Shown here one piece after another: positions 42,018 through 51,346 of a stretch of 64,000 nucleotides of DNA. The notes under the pieces were generated by a model. The model did not search any database and had not been told where the DNA came from. It saw only the letters and a program-made list of their open reading frames with translations. Every line of letters begins with the position of its first letter. Within the stretch, counting starts at the first letter, position 1. Location: positions 51,935-115,934 of the forward strand of contig NZ_SGIS01000012.1 of NCBI RefSeq assembly GCF_004208535.1, read 5' to 3'. The translations under genes and the position numbers were made by a program. The DNA comes from Sphingomonas populi. GTDB taxonomy: Bacteria > Pseudomonadota > Alphaproteobacteria > Sphingomonadales > Sphingomonadaceae.

Positions 42018-42635
42018 CTAGGATTTCGCCAAACTGAGTCCCTCGAAAAACGGACGGCACAATGCGTCGGCGACATCCTCGGGAGGATGTTTCTTTGCCA
42101 GTGGCGGATACCATTTATAGGCCCAGTTGCACATCCCGAGGAACCCGTAGGTGGTCAGATCGGGGTCGCAATCCAGAAACTGCCCGGTCTCGATGCCGGA
42201 CACGACGGTGCCGCGGACCCGTTCGAAATAGTCCTTGCGCTGCGCCCGGATCTGGTTGCGCATCGTACCCTCCAGATCCTCATAATGGTCCATGAACGCA
42301 CGGACATAGCCGGGATGCTCGGCGATCTGCCGCAGGATGTTGATACACGCCGCCCGCAGCTTGCCGAGCGGATCGTCGGAGAAAGTTTCGTCCGCCAGCC
42401 CATCCAGCAACGCGGTCATATGCGCTTCGTGAATCGCATAGAGGATCGCATGTTTGCTCGGGAAATAATGGTAGAGCGTCGGCTTGCCGAGGCCGACCTC
42501 GTCGGCGAGCATCTGCATCGAGGCTTTGTGATAGCCGACCTTGTCGAACAGGTTGGCGCAATGCCTGAGAATCTCGTTGCGCTTCTCGTCATGCGCTTCG
42601 GTCGTCTGTCGTTTCTTTGTCGCCTGTCGCGCCAT
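42018..42635 (-). CDS. TetR/AcrR family transcriptional regulator
   Basis: A 205-aa regulator with a canonical TetR HTH: RNEILRHCANLFDKVGYHKA, then MQMLADEVGLGKPTLYHYFP and SKHAILYAIHEAH. The C-terminal ligand domain is helical and of the kind that senses acyl-CoAs in catabolic clusters. It is the only TetR in the window and sits centrally in the island, where seven 14-bp palindromes mark all major promoters. It is therefore the prime candidate for binding them. No such site lies directly upstream of its own start, so it may not be autoregulated. Confidence 0.9.
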   Translation of the reverse strand: MARQATKKRQTTEAHDEKRNEILRHCANLFDKVGYHKASMQMLADEVGLGKPTLYHYFPSKHAILYAIHEAHMTALLDGLADETFSDDPLGKLRAACINILRQIAEHPGYVRAFMDHYEDLEGTMRNQIRAQRKDYFERVRGTVVSGIETGQFLDCDPDLTTYGFLGMCNWAYKWYPPLAKKHPPEDVADALCRPFFEGLSLAKS

Positions 42636-42690
42636 ACCGGACCCAGATCCTCATGTCTTCGGACGGCCGCAGGGCCGCCAGCCTGTCACC

Positions 42691-43446
42691 CTATTGCACC
42701 GAAGCGCCACCGTCCACGGCAAGCGCGGCGCCGGTGATGTACGACGCCTCGTCGCTGGCCAGGAACAGAATCGCCGCGACGACCTCCTCCGCAGTCGCGA
42801 GCCGGCCGATCGGCACGCGCGCGAGACGCGCCGCCAGCGCCTCCGCATCGGTATACGCCGCACGCGCGAGCGCACTGTCGATCGGCCCGGGATGCACCGA
42901 GTTGCAGCGTATGCCCTCGCCCGAATGCTGAGCGGCGGTGATGCGCGTCAACATCGTCAGCGCGGCTTTGCTGCAGGCATAGGTGGCATCCATGATCTGC
43001 GACTGGCCGATCCCGGCCACCGACGACACGTTGACGATCGCGCCACCGCCCTGCGCGCGGAAGTGCGGTAGCAGCGCGCGCGTGCCGAGAAACGGACCCT
43101 TGGCATTGACCGCCATGCTCCGATCCCAATCCTCGGGCACGCGCTCCTCGATCGGCGTCAATGCCGACGCGACCGCCGCATTGTTGACGAGGATGTCGAC
43201 CCCGCCCCAGCGCCGACGAGTCTCCTCGACCGCCCGATCCCAGTCGTCGGGCTCCGTGACGTCGAGCGCCACCGCGCAGGCATCGCCGCCCGCCGCGACG
43301 ATGGCGTCCGCCAGTTCGGTTCGGGCATGCGCGTCGATGTCCGCGACGACGACACGCGCGCCTTCCGCGGCGAACGCCTTCGCCACTGCCGCACCAAGAC
43401 CACCCGCCGCTCCCGTGACAAATGCACGCTTGTTCGCGAAACGCAT
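42691..43446 (-). CDS. SDR family oxidoreductase
   Basis: From the ATG at 43446 (MRFANKRAFVTGAAGGLGAA) the protein has 251 residues; the frame runs further upstream but overlaps the divergent SDR gene. The classical SDR motifs are TGAAGGLG, ILVNNAAVAS, IVNVSSVAGIG and the catalytic DATYACSKAAL. It ends GAALAVDGGASVQ. It is the only gene between the TetR start and the operator at 43467. Likely oxidises a secondary alcohol intermediate. Confidence 0.88.
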   Translation of the reverse strand: MRFANKRAFVTGAAGGLGAAVAKAFAAEGARVVVADIDAHARTELADAIVAAGGDACAVALDVTEPDDWDRAVEETRRRWGGVDILVNNAAVASALTPIEERVPEDWDRSMAVNAKGPFLGTRALLPHFRAQGGGAIVNVSSVAGIGQSQIMDATYACSKAALTMLTRITAAQHSGEGIRCNSVHPGPIDSALARAAYTDAEALAARLARVPIGRLATAEEVVAAILFLASDEASYITGAALAVDGGASVQ

Positions 43447-43466
43447 GGCCTCTCCAAATGGTAACT

Positions 43467-43480
43467 CGACCGTCCGGTCG
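43467..43480. promoter_or_regulatory. Operator site 5 (CGACCG-TC-CGGTCG)
   Basis: Perfect palindrome between two divergent SDR genes, 21 bp from the leftward start and 57 bp from the rightward start. Confidence 0.7.
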
Positions 43481-43536
43481 GGTGTGGGTATCGTTGGTCG
43501 TGTTTGGGCGACAACGCAAGCCCGGAGGAGAGCGAA

Positions 43537-44289
43537 ATGGAACTGAACGGCAAGACCGCGCTGGTAACGGGTGCAAGCTCGGGATTGGGCCGGCATTTCG
43601 CGATGGTACTGGCGGCGCGGGGCGCGACCGTTTTCGCCGCCGCCCGGCGTATGGCGGCGCTCGAGGCGCTGGCGGAGGATGTCGGGCGCGCCGGCGGACA
43701 GTGTCTGCCGATCGTCATGGACGTCACCGATCCCGCTTCTGTGTCCGCTGCGTTCGATCGGATCGCGCAAGACTCGCCTGCCCCCTTGTCGATCGTCGTC
43801 AACAACGCCGGAGTCGCGCAGACCCGTCGGGCGGTGGATATGTCCCACGACGAATGGCATGCGGTGCTTGGCCCGAACCTCACCGGCGCCTTCCTCGTCG
43901 CGCAGCAGGGTGCGCGCGCGATGCGCGAGAGTGGCGGCGCGATCGTCAACGTCGCCTCGATCCTCGGCGAGCGCGTGTCCAAGGGGCTCGCCGCTTATGC
44001 CAGCAGTAAGGCAGGATTGATCCAGCTCACCAAGGCGCTGGCGCTCGAATGGGCGTCGCTCGGCATTCGCGTCAACGCGCTCGCGCCCGGCTATATCGAG
44101 ACCGACCTCAACCGTGAGTTCTTCGCATCGAGCGCCGGTCAGCGCCTGATCGCCCGCATCCCGCAGGGGCGGCTCGGCCAGATGCACGATCTCGATGCAC
44201 CCTTCCTGCTACTCTGCTCGGATCAGTCCCGCTACATGACGGGGGCGGTCGTCGCGGTCGATGGCGGCCACCTCGTCAGCGAGCTTTAG
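43537..44289 (+). CDS. SDR family oxidoreductase
   Basis: The ATG at 43537 has GGAGGAGAG upstream and yields 250 residues. Motifs: TALVTGASSGLGRHFAMVLA for NAD(P) binding, IVVNNAGVAQTRR, IVNVASILGERV and the active-site AAYASSKAGL. It ends AVVAVDGGHLVSEL. It is transcribed alone from the 43467 operator region and converges on the CMD gene 7 bp away. Its substrate is presumably an intermediate of the island pathway. Confidence 0.88.
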   Translation: MELNGKTALVTGASSGLGRHFAMVLAARGATVFAAARRMAALEALAEDVGRAGGQCLPIVMDVTDPASVSAAFDRIAQDSPAPLSIVVNNAGVAQTRRAVDMSHDEWHAVLGPNLTGAFLVAQQGARAMRESGGAIVNVASILGERVSKGLAAYASSKAGLIQLTKALALEWASLGIRVNALAPGYIETDLNREFFASSAGQRLIARIPQGRLGQMHDLDAPFLLLCSDQSRYMTGAVVAVDGGHLVSEL

Positions 44290-44295
44290 GGCGGA

Positions 44296-44982
44296 TCAGG
44301 CGTCCATCGCCGTGGCGCCGATCACCCAGGCCGAAAGGCCGGCGGTCGGCACCGCGCAAATCACCGCCTCGGCAACGGCTTCTTCGCTTGCCCCGGCCTT
44401 GCGGGCGCCCTTCATATGTACCGACGCCCACTCGCTGTAATCGGCGGCGAGCACGGTCACGAGCAGCAGTTCCGCATGGACCGGCTCGAGCGCGGTTCCG
44501 GACAGCGTGCCCTCCCGCATCAGATAATAAGCATCGGCGCCGAGCGGCTTGACCTCGAACAGCTTGCCGAGCGAGGGCGGCATCGTGCCGAAATAGTGGA
44601 GGAAATTGGCCTCAGCCGCACCCGGCTCGACAAGGATATCCTCGTTGGTGGCTTCGATCTCGGCGGCGTCGGGATACACCTTGCCGAACAGGCCGTGGAA
44701 ACGCAGCGCAGCCCCCTCACCGCGAACGCTCGACAAGATCGCGACGGCGGCGCCGGCCTCCGCCTCGGCCAGCCCCTCGTCTCGTGCCGCCTGCAATTCG
44801 CGAAGCGCCATCTCCTCATATCCCTTCACGGTCGCGGCGCACGCCACGAACAGGCGCTTGATGCGCGCCGGCACCGCGCCATCGGTATCGATGATGGTGC
44901 GCCACCGGCGAAAGCCCGCGACCGTCTTGGGCGCGTCCCGGCGCAGGCGACCCACCGCGACGAGAGGATTGGGTTCGGACAT
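44296..44982 (-). CDS. Carboxymuconolactone decarboxylase/AhpD-like protein, copy 2
   Basis: A 228-aa paralogue of 27835-28539, aligned throughout: FRRWRTIIDTDGAVPARIKR, VAILSSVRGEGAALRFHGLF, NFLHYFGTMPPSLGKLFEVK and HMKGARKAGASEEAVAEAVI. As in copy 1, no redox C-x-x-C is present. A GTG directly precedes the ATG; the ATG at 44982 fits the AGGAGGT ribosome site better. Like copy 1 it is read leftward, away from an operator pair and a rightward catabolic operon. Confidence 0.8.
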   Translation of the reverse strand: MSEPNPLVAVGRLRRDAPKTVAGFRRWRTIIDTDGAVPARIKRLFVACAATVKGYEEMALRELQAARDEGLAEAEAGAAVAILSSVRGEGAALRFHGLFGKVYPDAAEIEATNEDILVEPGAAEANFLHYFGTMPPSLGKLFEVKPLGADAYYLMREGTLSGTALEPVHAELLLVTVLAADYSEWASVHMKGARKAGASEEAVAEAVICAVPTAGLSAWVIGATAMDA

Positions 44983-45003
44983 CACGACACCTCCTAAAAC
45001 TCC

Positions 45004-45017
45004 AGACCGTCCGGTCG
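45004..45017. promoter_or_regulatory. Operator site 6 (AGACCG-TC-CGGTCG)
   Basis: Matches the palindrome except for the first base, 22 bp before the CMD copy 2 start. Same TC spacer as site 5. Confidence 0.65.
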
Positions 45018-45077
45018 GCTGGGTTACTGCTATTCCGCCCTCCCCGCCCGGTCAACAGGCCGAAGGTAGTTGACGTC

Positions 45078-45091
45078 CGACCGGACGGTCG
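45078..45091. promoter_or_regulatory. Operator site 7 (CGACCG-GA-CGGTCG)
   Basis: Perfect palindrome 66 bp before the SDR at 45157, with the same GA spacer as site 4. With site 6 it brackets the divergent promoters of the second catabolic half. Confidence 0.7.
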
Positions 45092-45156
45092 ATTAAAGCA
45101 ACGACGATGGCGAGTCCGCAGGCAGGACCGCGCGAACCGATGGGAGCGAGGCCGGC

Positions 45157-46044
45157 ATGAAAGACTTTTCCGGTAAGACCGCCATCATCACCGGCGCCGG
45201 AAGCGGCATCGGCGCGGCGCTCGCCGAGCTTGCCGCCGCGCAGGGCATGAACCTGGTGCTCGCCGACATCAACGGCGCCGATCTGGAGACAGTCGGTGCG
45301 CGCCTCTCGGCGAACGCGGTCCTCCTCCAGCAAACCGACGTGGCCGATCCGGCGGCGGTTCAGGCGCTGGCGGATGCCGCCTGGGATCGCTTCGGCGGCG
45401 TCGATCTGCTGTGCAACAACGCCGGCGTCGTGCCGGGTGGGCGGCACCGCCCGGTGTGGGATTACGCACCCGAAGACTGGCGCTGGGCGTTCGGCGTCAA
45501 TGTCGACGGGGTGGTCAACGGCATCCGCAGCTTCGTGCCGCGCATGCTTGCCGACGGCAGGTCGGGTCATATCCTCAACACCGCCTCGGTCGCCGGATTC
45601 GTGAGCGGATCGGGGTCGGCGGTCTATGGCGCGTCGAAACATGCCGTGGTTCGCATCACCGAGGCGCTGTACGCAGGCTTGCGCGACGAAGGCGCGCCGA
45701 TCGGGGTGACGATGCTCTGCCCCGGCCTCGTCGCCACCCGGATCTACGATGCCGAGCGCTCTCGCCCGGATCACCTGCAAACCGCGCACGGTCGACCGGA
45801 GGAGGCCAAGGAACTGCGCGAGGTCGCCGACACGCTGTATCGCAACGCGCCGTCGCCAGACGCGGTCGCCGCGCAGGCGTTCGACGGCATCCGCGAGGAC
45901 CGCTTGTACGTCTTCACCACGACTCGCTTCGACGAGCCGATCCGCGAGCGCGCGGACGCGATCCTGTCGCGCACCAACCCGATCTTCGAAAGCCTGTTGT
46001 CGCTCAGCAAAAATGACGCCGGCGTCGCGGGCGCGCCGGCATGA
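45157..46044 (+). CDS. SDR family oxidoreductase (long form)
   Basis: A 295-aa SDR, about 40 residues longer at the C-terminus than its neighbours. Motifs: AIITGAGSGIGAALAELAAA, LLCNNAGVVPGG, ILNTASVAGFVSG and VYGASKHAVVRITEALYAGL with the catalytic Tyr and Lys. It lacks the usual C-terminal V-D-G-G end and instead has a helical tail resembling SDRs acting on larger or acyl-CoA-like substrates. First gene of a six-gene rightward operon, overlapping the next SDR by ATGA. Confidence 0.87.
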   Translation: MKDFSGKTAIITGAGSGIGAALAELAAAQGMNLVLADINGADLETVGARLSANAVLLQQTDVADPAAVQALADAAWDRFGGVDLLCNNAGVVPGGRHRPVWDYAPEDWRWAFGVNVDGVVNGIRSFVPRMLADGRSGHILNTASVAGFVSGSGSAVYGASKHAVVRITEALYAGLRDEGAPIGVTMLCPGLVATRIYDAERSRPDHLQTAHGRPEEAKELREVADTLYRNAPSPDAVAAQAFDGIREDRLYVFTTTRFDEPIRERADAILSRTNPIFESLLSLSKNDAGVAGAPA

Positions 46045-46793
46045 GCCGGTTTAGCGATCGCGTCGCGCTGGTCACGGGCGCGGCCTCGGGCATCGGTCTC
46101 GCCACCGCGAAGCGTTTCGCGACAGAAGGCGCGACCGTTCTGCTCGCCGATCGCGACGTGGAAAAACTCGGGGCGGCGCTCGCGGATCTTGGCGGTGCGC
46201 CGCACGACGCGATCCCGCTCGACGTGACCGATGAACCCGGCTGGATCGCGCTGGCCGATCGCATCGGGCAGCGCTTTGGTAAACTCGATATCCTCGTCAA
46301 CAATGCCGGCTTCGGCAAATTCGCGACGATCGCCGAGACCAGTCTCGACCAGTGGCGCGCGATCCTCGCGGTCAATCTCGACAGCGTTTTCCTTGGCACC
46401 AAGCACATGCTGCCGCTGCTGGCCGCCTCCGGCCACGGCGCGATCGTTAACATGTCGTCGATCCGCGGCATCGTCGCCGGCTCCGGCACCGGCTCCTACT
46501 GCGCCGCCAAGGGCGGAGTGCGGATGTTCACCAAAGTCACCGCGCTCGAATGCGCGGAGGCTCGCAACGGCGTGCGCGCAAACTCGATTCATCCGGGTCA
46601 CATCGCGACTCCGCTGTCCGCGCCCGCCTATGCCGATCCCGACATCGCGAAGAAACTGCTGGCCGACGTGCCGCTCGGGCGGATCGGCGAGGCCGACGAG
46701 ATCGCCGACGCGGTCCTTTTCCTCGCCAGCGACGAATCACGATACATGACCGGCGCCGAACTCGTCGTCGATGGGGGAACGACAGCGCAATGA
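46041..46793 (+). CDS. SDR family oxidoreductase
   Basis: A 250-aa classical SDR with ALVTGAASGIGLATAKRFAT, ILVNNAGFGKFATIAE, IVNMSSIRGIVAGSG and the active-site SYCAAKGGVRM. It ends TGAELVVDGGTTAQ. It overlaps both neighbours by ATGA, so translation is coupled. Probably a 3-hydroxyacyl-CoA or secondary alcohol dehydrogenase. Confidence 0.88.
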   Translation: MSRFSDRVALVTGAASGIGLATAKRFATEGATVLLADRDVEKLGAALADLGGAPHDAIPLDVTDEPGWIALADRIGQRFGKLDILVNNAGFGKFATIAETSLDQWRAILAVNLDSVFLGTKHMLPLLAASGHGAIVNMSSIRGIVAGSGTGSYCAAKGGVRMFTKVTALECAEARNGVRANSIHPGHIATPLSAPAYADPDIAKKLLADVPLGRIGEADEIADAVLFLASDESRYMTGAELVVDGGTTAQ

Positions 46794-47950
46794 CCGAACG
46801 CGCCCAGAAGATCGCGGCGAAGGTGGAAGCCTTCGTGCGGGATGCCGTAGTCCCGTATGAGGCTGATGAGAGGTGCGGCGGTCACGGCCCCGCCGATACG
46901 CTGGTCCACGCGTTGCGCGAAAAGGCGCGCGCGGCGGGCGTGTTGACGCCGCACATCTTGCCGGACGGCTCGCATCTGACCCAGCGCGAAACCGCGATCG
47001 TGCTACGCCGGTCCGGCCTGTCGCCGCTCGGGCCGCTCGCCTGCAACACCGCCGCACCGGACGAAGGCAATATGTATCTGCTCGGCAAGGTCGCGAGCGC
47101 CGAGCAGAAGGCGCGTTTCCTCGATCCGCTGGTCGCCGGCGCGGCGCGCTCGGCATTTTTCATGACCGAACCCGCCGAGGATGGCGGCGCGGGTTCGGAC
47201 CCGTCGATGATGCAGACGACCTGCCGACTCGACGGCAACCATTGGGTGATAAACGGCCGCAAGAAATTCATCACCGGCGCGGAGGGCGCCAGCGTCGGCA
47301 TCGTCATGGCCAAGTCGGACGATGGCGCCTGCATGTTCCTCGTCGATCTGCCCGACCCCGCAATCCGCACCACCCGCGTGATCGACACGATCGACAGTTC
47401 GATGCCCGGCGGCCACGCCGAGATCGACATCGTCGACCTGCGCGTCCCCGCCGATCAGATGCTCGGCGCAAGTGGCGAAGGCTTCAAATACGCCCAGATT
47501 CGGCTCAGCCCGGCGCGGCTCTCGCATTGCATGCGCTGGCTGGGGCTGGCGATCCGCGCGCAGGAGATCGCGTGCGATTATGCCAACCGTCGCCACGCCT
47601 TCGGCAAGCCGCTCATCGATCATGAAGGTGTCGGGTTCATGCTCGCTGACAATCTCATTGATCTTCAGCAGGCCGAGTTGATGATCGACTGGTGCGCGGG
47701 CGTGCTCGATATCGGGTCGCTCGGCACTGCCGAAAGCTCGATGGCGAAAGTCGCCGTCTCGGAAGCGCTGTTCCGGGTGGCGGACCGCTGCGTACAGGCG
47801 ATGGGAGGGACCGGCGTTTCCGGCGACACGATCGTCGAGCAGGCCTTCCGCGAGATCCGCGCCTTCCGCATCTATGACGGCCCAAGCGAAGTTCATCGCT
47901 GGAGCCTCGCCAAGAAGATCAAGCGCGATTGGAAAGCGGCGCAAGCATGA
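46790..47950 (+). CDS. Acyl-CoA dehydrogenase
   Basis: The ATG at 46790 overlaps the SDR stop and gives 386 residues; the longer frame upstream lies within the SDR. It has APDEGNMYLLGKVASAEQKA, FFMTEPAEDGGAGSDPSMMQ, NGRKKFITGAEGASVG, ANRRHAFGKPLIDHEGVGFM, QAMGGTGVSGDTIVEQAFRE and YDGPSEVHRWSLAKK. The TEP insertion EDGGAGSD is slightly longer than usual. It belongs broadly to the branch near ACAD11 but is less similar to it than 28720-29964. An APH-type kinase two genes downstream repeats the pairing seen there. Confidence 0.88.
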   Translation: MTERAQKIAAKVEAFVRDAVVPYEADERCGGHGPADTLVHALREKARAAGVLTPHILPDGSHLTQRETAIVLRRSGLSPLGPLACNTAAPDEGNMYLLGKVASAEQKARFLDPLVAGAARSAFFMTEPAEDGGAGSDPSMMQTTCRLDGNHWVINGRKKFITGAEGASVGIVMAKSDDGACMFLVDLPDPAIRTTRVIDTIDSSMPGGHAEIDIVDLRVPADQMLGASGEGFKYAQIRLSPARLSHCMRWLGLAIRAQEIACDYANRRHAFGKPLIDHEGVGFMLADNLIDLQQAELMIDWCAGVLDIGSLGTAESSMAKVAVSEALFRVADRCVQAMGGTGVSGDTIVEQAFREIRAFRIYDGPSEVHRWSLAKKIKRDWKAAQA

Positions 47951-49383
47951 GCACGGTCACGCGCGCTCGGCTGATGGCATATGGTCTTGCGGCGCACGCC
48001 GCCTGTCTCCCAGCCATTCCCCTCCATGCAGAGCAGGACAATTTTGCGGCGCCCGAAGCCCCGCGCTCCATGCGCGATTACGGCGACGACCTGCTGCCGA
48101 AGGACGAGAAAAGCCGCAACGAGGTGCTCAAGTCGGCGGCGTTCGACGCGACGATCTACGGCATGTCGGCCTATCTGCAATATGAACAGATGTATCGGCA
48201 GGTGTTCGATCGGACCTCGTCGAACTTCACCGGCTTCAACCGCTTCGCGCACGAACGCGCTTTGGCCGGGCCGGGCTACGCGACGTTCAAAGTGCCCAAT
48301 TCGGACACATTGTACTCGACCGCGTGGATCGATCTCTCAAAGGGTCCGGTCGAGATCACGATCCCGCCGACGAGCCTAAAGTATTTCACGCTCAACATCT
48401 TCGACATTTTCGGAAATCCGAGCAACCTGAGCAACCGGACGATCGGGTTCAAAGGCGGCCGTTTCCTGCTGGTGCCACCGGGGTGGCATGGCTCGCCCCC
48501 GCCCGGTACGACCGTCTACCGCGCCGCCACGGTGCAGCTCTGGGCCTTGATGCGCGCGTTCGCACAGACCGACAAGGAAGTCGTCTACGCCCGCCACTTT
48601 CAGGACAGCGTCACAATCACGCCGCCCACTGCTTCGGCGACACAGGCCAGCGCCGATATCGCACCGCCCGCGCCGGCACCCGGCGCGAAAGGCTTCCTGC
48701 GGGTTCTCGATTACATCCTGCGCACCGATGGCTGCCAGCCGGGCGAGGACGCCTTGGTGTCGCGTTTCCGCCCGCTCGGCGTGCTAGGTGATCGTCCGGC
48801 TGATCCATCGACGCTCGACACGGCGTCGCGCGCCGCGATCGAAAGCGGCTACGCCAGCGCGGTCGCGGTCATCGCGGCTTCTAAATCACAGCTTGGCGTT
48901 TCGACTGGAACCGGCTGGATGAAGGTGAACAAGGGCGAGTATGGGTTCAACTATCTCCGCCGTTCCGTCACCAACACCGCCGGCCTTGGCGCGAACGTGC
49001 GCGAAGAGAACGCATCCTACACGACCTTCTCGGACGCAAACGGCAAGCCTCTGAACGGCGCGACCGCGAACTACACGCTGCGCCTGCAAACCCCACCGCC
49101 GGTCAACGCCTTCTGGTCGGTGACGCTGTACGACGCCAAATCGTTCGCGCTCCATCCCAATCCGATCAACCGCTATCTGGTGAGCGACCGCACGGCGGGG
49201 CTGAAGGTCGCCGCAGATGGATCGATCTCCATCCAGATCCAGCATGCGCCAAGCAGAAGCGGCAACTGGCTGCCCGCGCCGACCGGGCCGTTCTTCATCG
49301 TCCTGCGCGCCTATAGTCCGAAACCGGAGATGCTCGGCGGCGGTTGGCTGCCGCCGGGCATCGAGGCGGATATGGCGGCATGA
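47947..49383 (+). CDS. DUF1254/DUF1214 domain-containing exported protein, copy 2
   Basis: The ATG at 47947 overlaps the dehydrogenase stop (ATGA) and gives 478 residues with a signal peptide ending PLHAEQ. The DUF1254 half has [20 protein letters not shown] and [17 protein letters not shown]; the DUF1214 half has [20 protein letters not shown] and [19 protein letters not shown]. It is paralogous to 34700-36199. Embedding by overlap within an acyl-CoA operon is strong evidence that this exported protein belongs to the pathway, perhaps acting on the substrate in the periplasm. No catalytic residues are known. Confidence 0.85.
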   Translation: MSTVTRARLMAYGLAAHAACLPAIPLHAEQDNFAAPEAPRSMRDYGDDLLPKDEKSRNEVLKSAAFDATIYGMSAYLQYEQMYRQVFDRTSSNFTGFNRFAHERALAGPGYATFKVPNSDTLYSTAWIDLSKGPVEITIPPTSLKYFTLNIFDIFGNPSNLSNRTIGFKGGRFLLVPPGWHGSPPPGTTVYRAATVQLWALMRAFAQTDKEVVYARHFQDSVTITPPTASATQASADIAPPAPAPGAKGFLRVLDYILRTDGCQPGEDALVSRFRPLGVLGDRPADPSTLDTASRAAIESGYASAVAVIAASKSQLGVSTGTGWMKVNKGEYGFNYLRRSVTNTAGLGANVREENASYTTFSDANGKPLNGATANYTLRLQTPPPVNAFWSVTLYDAKSFALHPNPINRYLVSDRTAGLKVAADGSISIQIQHAPSRSGNWLPAPTGPFFIVLRAYSPKPEMLGGGWLPPGIEADMAA

Positions 49384-49426
49384 TCGCGGCGCCTCGTCTC
49401 CGTCGCTCGATCGGAAGGTATCGCCC

Positions 49427-50497
49427 GTGACCATTTCCGCCACGTCGAACACCGGCACGACGGCGGTTCGCGCGGGCTATGCCCTCGACGCTCACGCGCT
49501 CGACACATGGATGCGCGAGACGGTCGAAGGCTATGCCGGTCCGCTTACGATCGAACAGTTCAAGGGCGGCCAGTCCAACCCGACTTACCGGCTGGTCACT
49601 CCCGCCAAAAGCTATGTGCTGCGCAAGCAGCCGCCGGGGCAGTTGCTCAAGGGCGCGCATGCGGTCGATCGGGAAGCACGGGTTATCGCCGGTCTCGCCG
49701 AGGCGGGATTTCCGGTCGCGAGACTGTGCGGCGTCTGCACCGATCCGGCGGTGCTCGGCACGATCTTCTACGTCATGGACATGGTCGAGGGCCGTATCGT
49801 CTGGGACGCGACGCTGCCCGGCCTCGCCAATGCCGGACGCGCCGCGCTGTACGACGCCATGAACGCAACGATCGCGCAGCTTCATAGCGTGGACTATGAA
49901 AGCGTCGGTCTCGGTGATTACGGCCGGCCGGGCAATTACTTCGAGCGTCAGATCGGGCGCTGGTCGAAGCAATATCTGGACGACGCGGACGCCGGTCGTG
50001 ATGCCAACATGGACCGGCTCGTCGAATGGCTGCCCGCCAACATTCCCGCGAACGACGAGACCAGCATCGTCCACGGTGACTTCCGCATCGACAATATGAT
50101 CTTCCATCCCACCGAACCACGCGTTCTGGCGGTGCTCGACTGGGAATTGTCGACGCTGGGCCACCCCGGCGCGGATTTCGCTTATCATGCAATGATGTAC
50201 CGCATGCCGCCGCACATCGTGGCAGGGCTCGTCGGAGCTGACCTTGCCGCGCTGGGCATCCCGAGCGAGCAGGACTATCTTGCGGCTTACAATCGGCGGC
50301 GGGGTCAAGCCGTCATGCCCGAGTATGATTTCTACATGGCGTTCAATTTCTTCCGTCTCGCCGCCATCTTCCACGGCATCAAGGGACGGGTGATCCGCGG
50401 CAACGCGGCCTCGCAGGAGGCGAAGGCGCGAATTGCGGTTCTGCCCGAGCTCATGGCTCTCGCCTGGGCACAGGCACAACGGGCGGGCGCAAAATGA
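49427..50497 (+). CDS. APH-type phosphotransferase (ACAD10/11 kinase-like, LvaA-like), copy 2
   Basis: The GTG at 49427 with GGAAGG upstream gives 356 residues; the open frame before it lies within the DUF1254 gene. Motifs: [49 protein letters not shown] and [20 protein letters not shown]. All kinase residues are kept. It is a paralogue of 29961-31043 and probably phosphorylates a hydroxyacyl-CoA. It overlaps the hydratase gene by ATGA. Confidence 0.88.
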   Translation: MTISATSNTGTTAVRAGYALDAHALDTWMRETVEGYAGPLTIEQFKGGQSNPTYRLVTPAKSYVLRKQPPGQLLKGAHAVDREARVIAGLAEAGFPVARLCGVCTDPAVLGTIFYVMDMVEGRIVWDATLPGLANAGRAALYDAMNATIAQLHSVDYESVGLGDYGRPGNYFERQIGRWSKQYLDDADAGRDANMDRLVEWLPANIPANDETSIVHGDFRIDNMIFHPTEPRVLAVLDWELSTLGHPGADFAYHAMMYRMPPHIVAGLVGADLAALGIPSEQDYLAAYNRRRGQAVMPEYDFYMAFNFFRLAAIFHGIKGRVIRGNAASQEAKARIAVLPELMALAWAQAQRAGAK

Positions 50498-51282
50498 GCG
50501 ACGACGCGATCGCGTTCGAACTGCGCGACGGCGTTGCCTGGCTGACTCTGGCGCGGCCGGAACGGCGCAACGCGATCGGGCCGGAGATGGCGCGGGCACT
50601 CCAAGTCGTAGCGGATCGATGCGCGGATGACCCGGCAGTACGCTGCGTCGTCCTGACCGGCAGCGGCCGCTTCTTCTCCGTCGGCGGCGACGTCGATGTT
50701 TTTTCGCAAGCGGGCGGCGATGTCGAGGCGATCGTCCTCGATCTGGCGCAGAGCTTTCACGCTGGCGTTCACCGGCTCGCCACGATGGAGAAGCCGCTCG
50801 TCACAGCGATCAACGGCCCCGCCGCCGGTGCCGGCCTGAGCCTCGCGATCCTCGGCGACGTCGCGATCGCCGCCGCGTCCGCGCATTTCACTTCGGCGTA
50901 CAGCGCGATCGGCCTTACTCCGGACGGTGGCGCGTCTTGGTGGTTGCCCCGGCTGGTCGGCCTTCGCCGCGCGCAGGAGATCGTGCTGACCAACCGACGC
51001 GTCGACGCCCGGGAAGCGGCCGCTATCGGGCTCATCACGCGGGTGGCTACCGACGAGGATCTCGCCGCGACGGCGCGTGAGGTCGCGGTCGCGCTCGCGA
51101 ACGGCCCTACCCGCGCGATAGGCCGGTGCCGGAGCCTTCTACTCGCCTCCAGCGAGCGCGATCTCGCGACGCATCTCGCCGTCGAGGCGCGGTCGATCGC
51201 ATCCGCCGCAGCCGGTTCCGAGGGGAAAGAGGGCGTGAACGCCTTTGTCGCCAAGCGCCCGGCAGATTTCACAGCGACGTGA
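50494..51282 (+). CDS. Enoyl-CoA hydratase/isomerase family protein
   Basis: A 262-aa crotonase with [60 protein letters not shown] and [20 protein letters not shown]. The last motif has Asp in place of one of the two catalytic Glu, typical of PaaG-like isomerases or mono-Glu variants. It is the final gene of the 45157 operon and the right end of the catabolic island. Confidence 0.88.
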   Translation: MSDDAIAFELRDGVAWLTLARPERRNAIGPEMARALQVVADRCADDPAVRCVVLTGSGRFFSVGGDVDVFSQAGGDVEAIVLDLAQSFHAGVHRLATMEKPLVTAINGPAAGAGLSLAILGDVAIAAASAHFTSAYSAIGLTPDGGASWWLPRLVGLRRAQEIVLTNRRVDAREAAAIGLITRVATDEDLAATAREVAVALANGPTRAIGRCRSLLLASSERDLATHLAVEARSIASAAAGSEGKEGVNAFVAKRPADFTAT

Positions 51283-51346
51283 TAGGAGACCGTGCCTACA
51301 AAGCAGAGCTGTCGGCATGGCCGTCCACGCTTGGGTTTTACAGCGC

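Noticed and set aside
42636..42690. Operator copy upstream of the TetR gene
   Set aside because: The gap contains no CGACCG-N2-CGGTCG match even with one mismatch, so autoregulation is not claimed.
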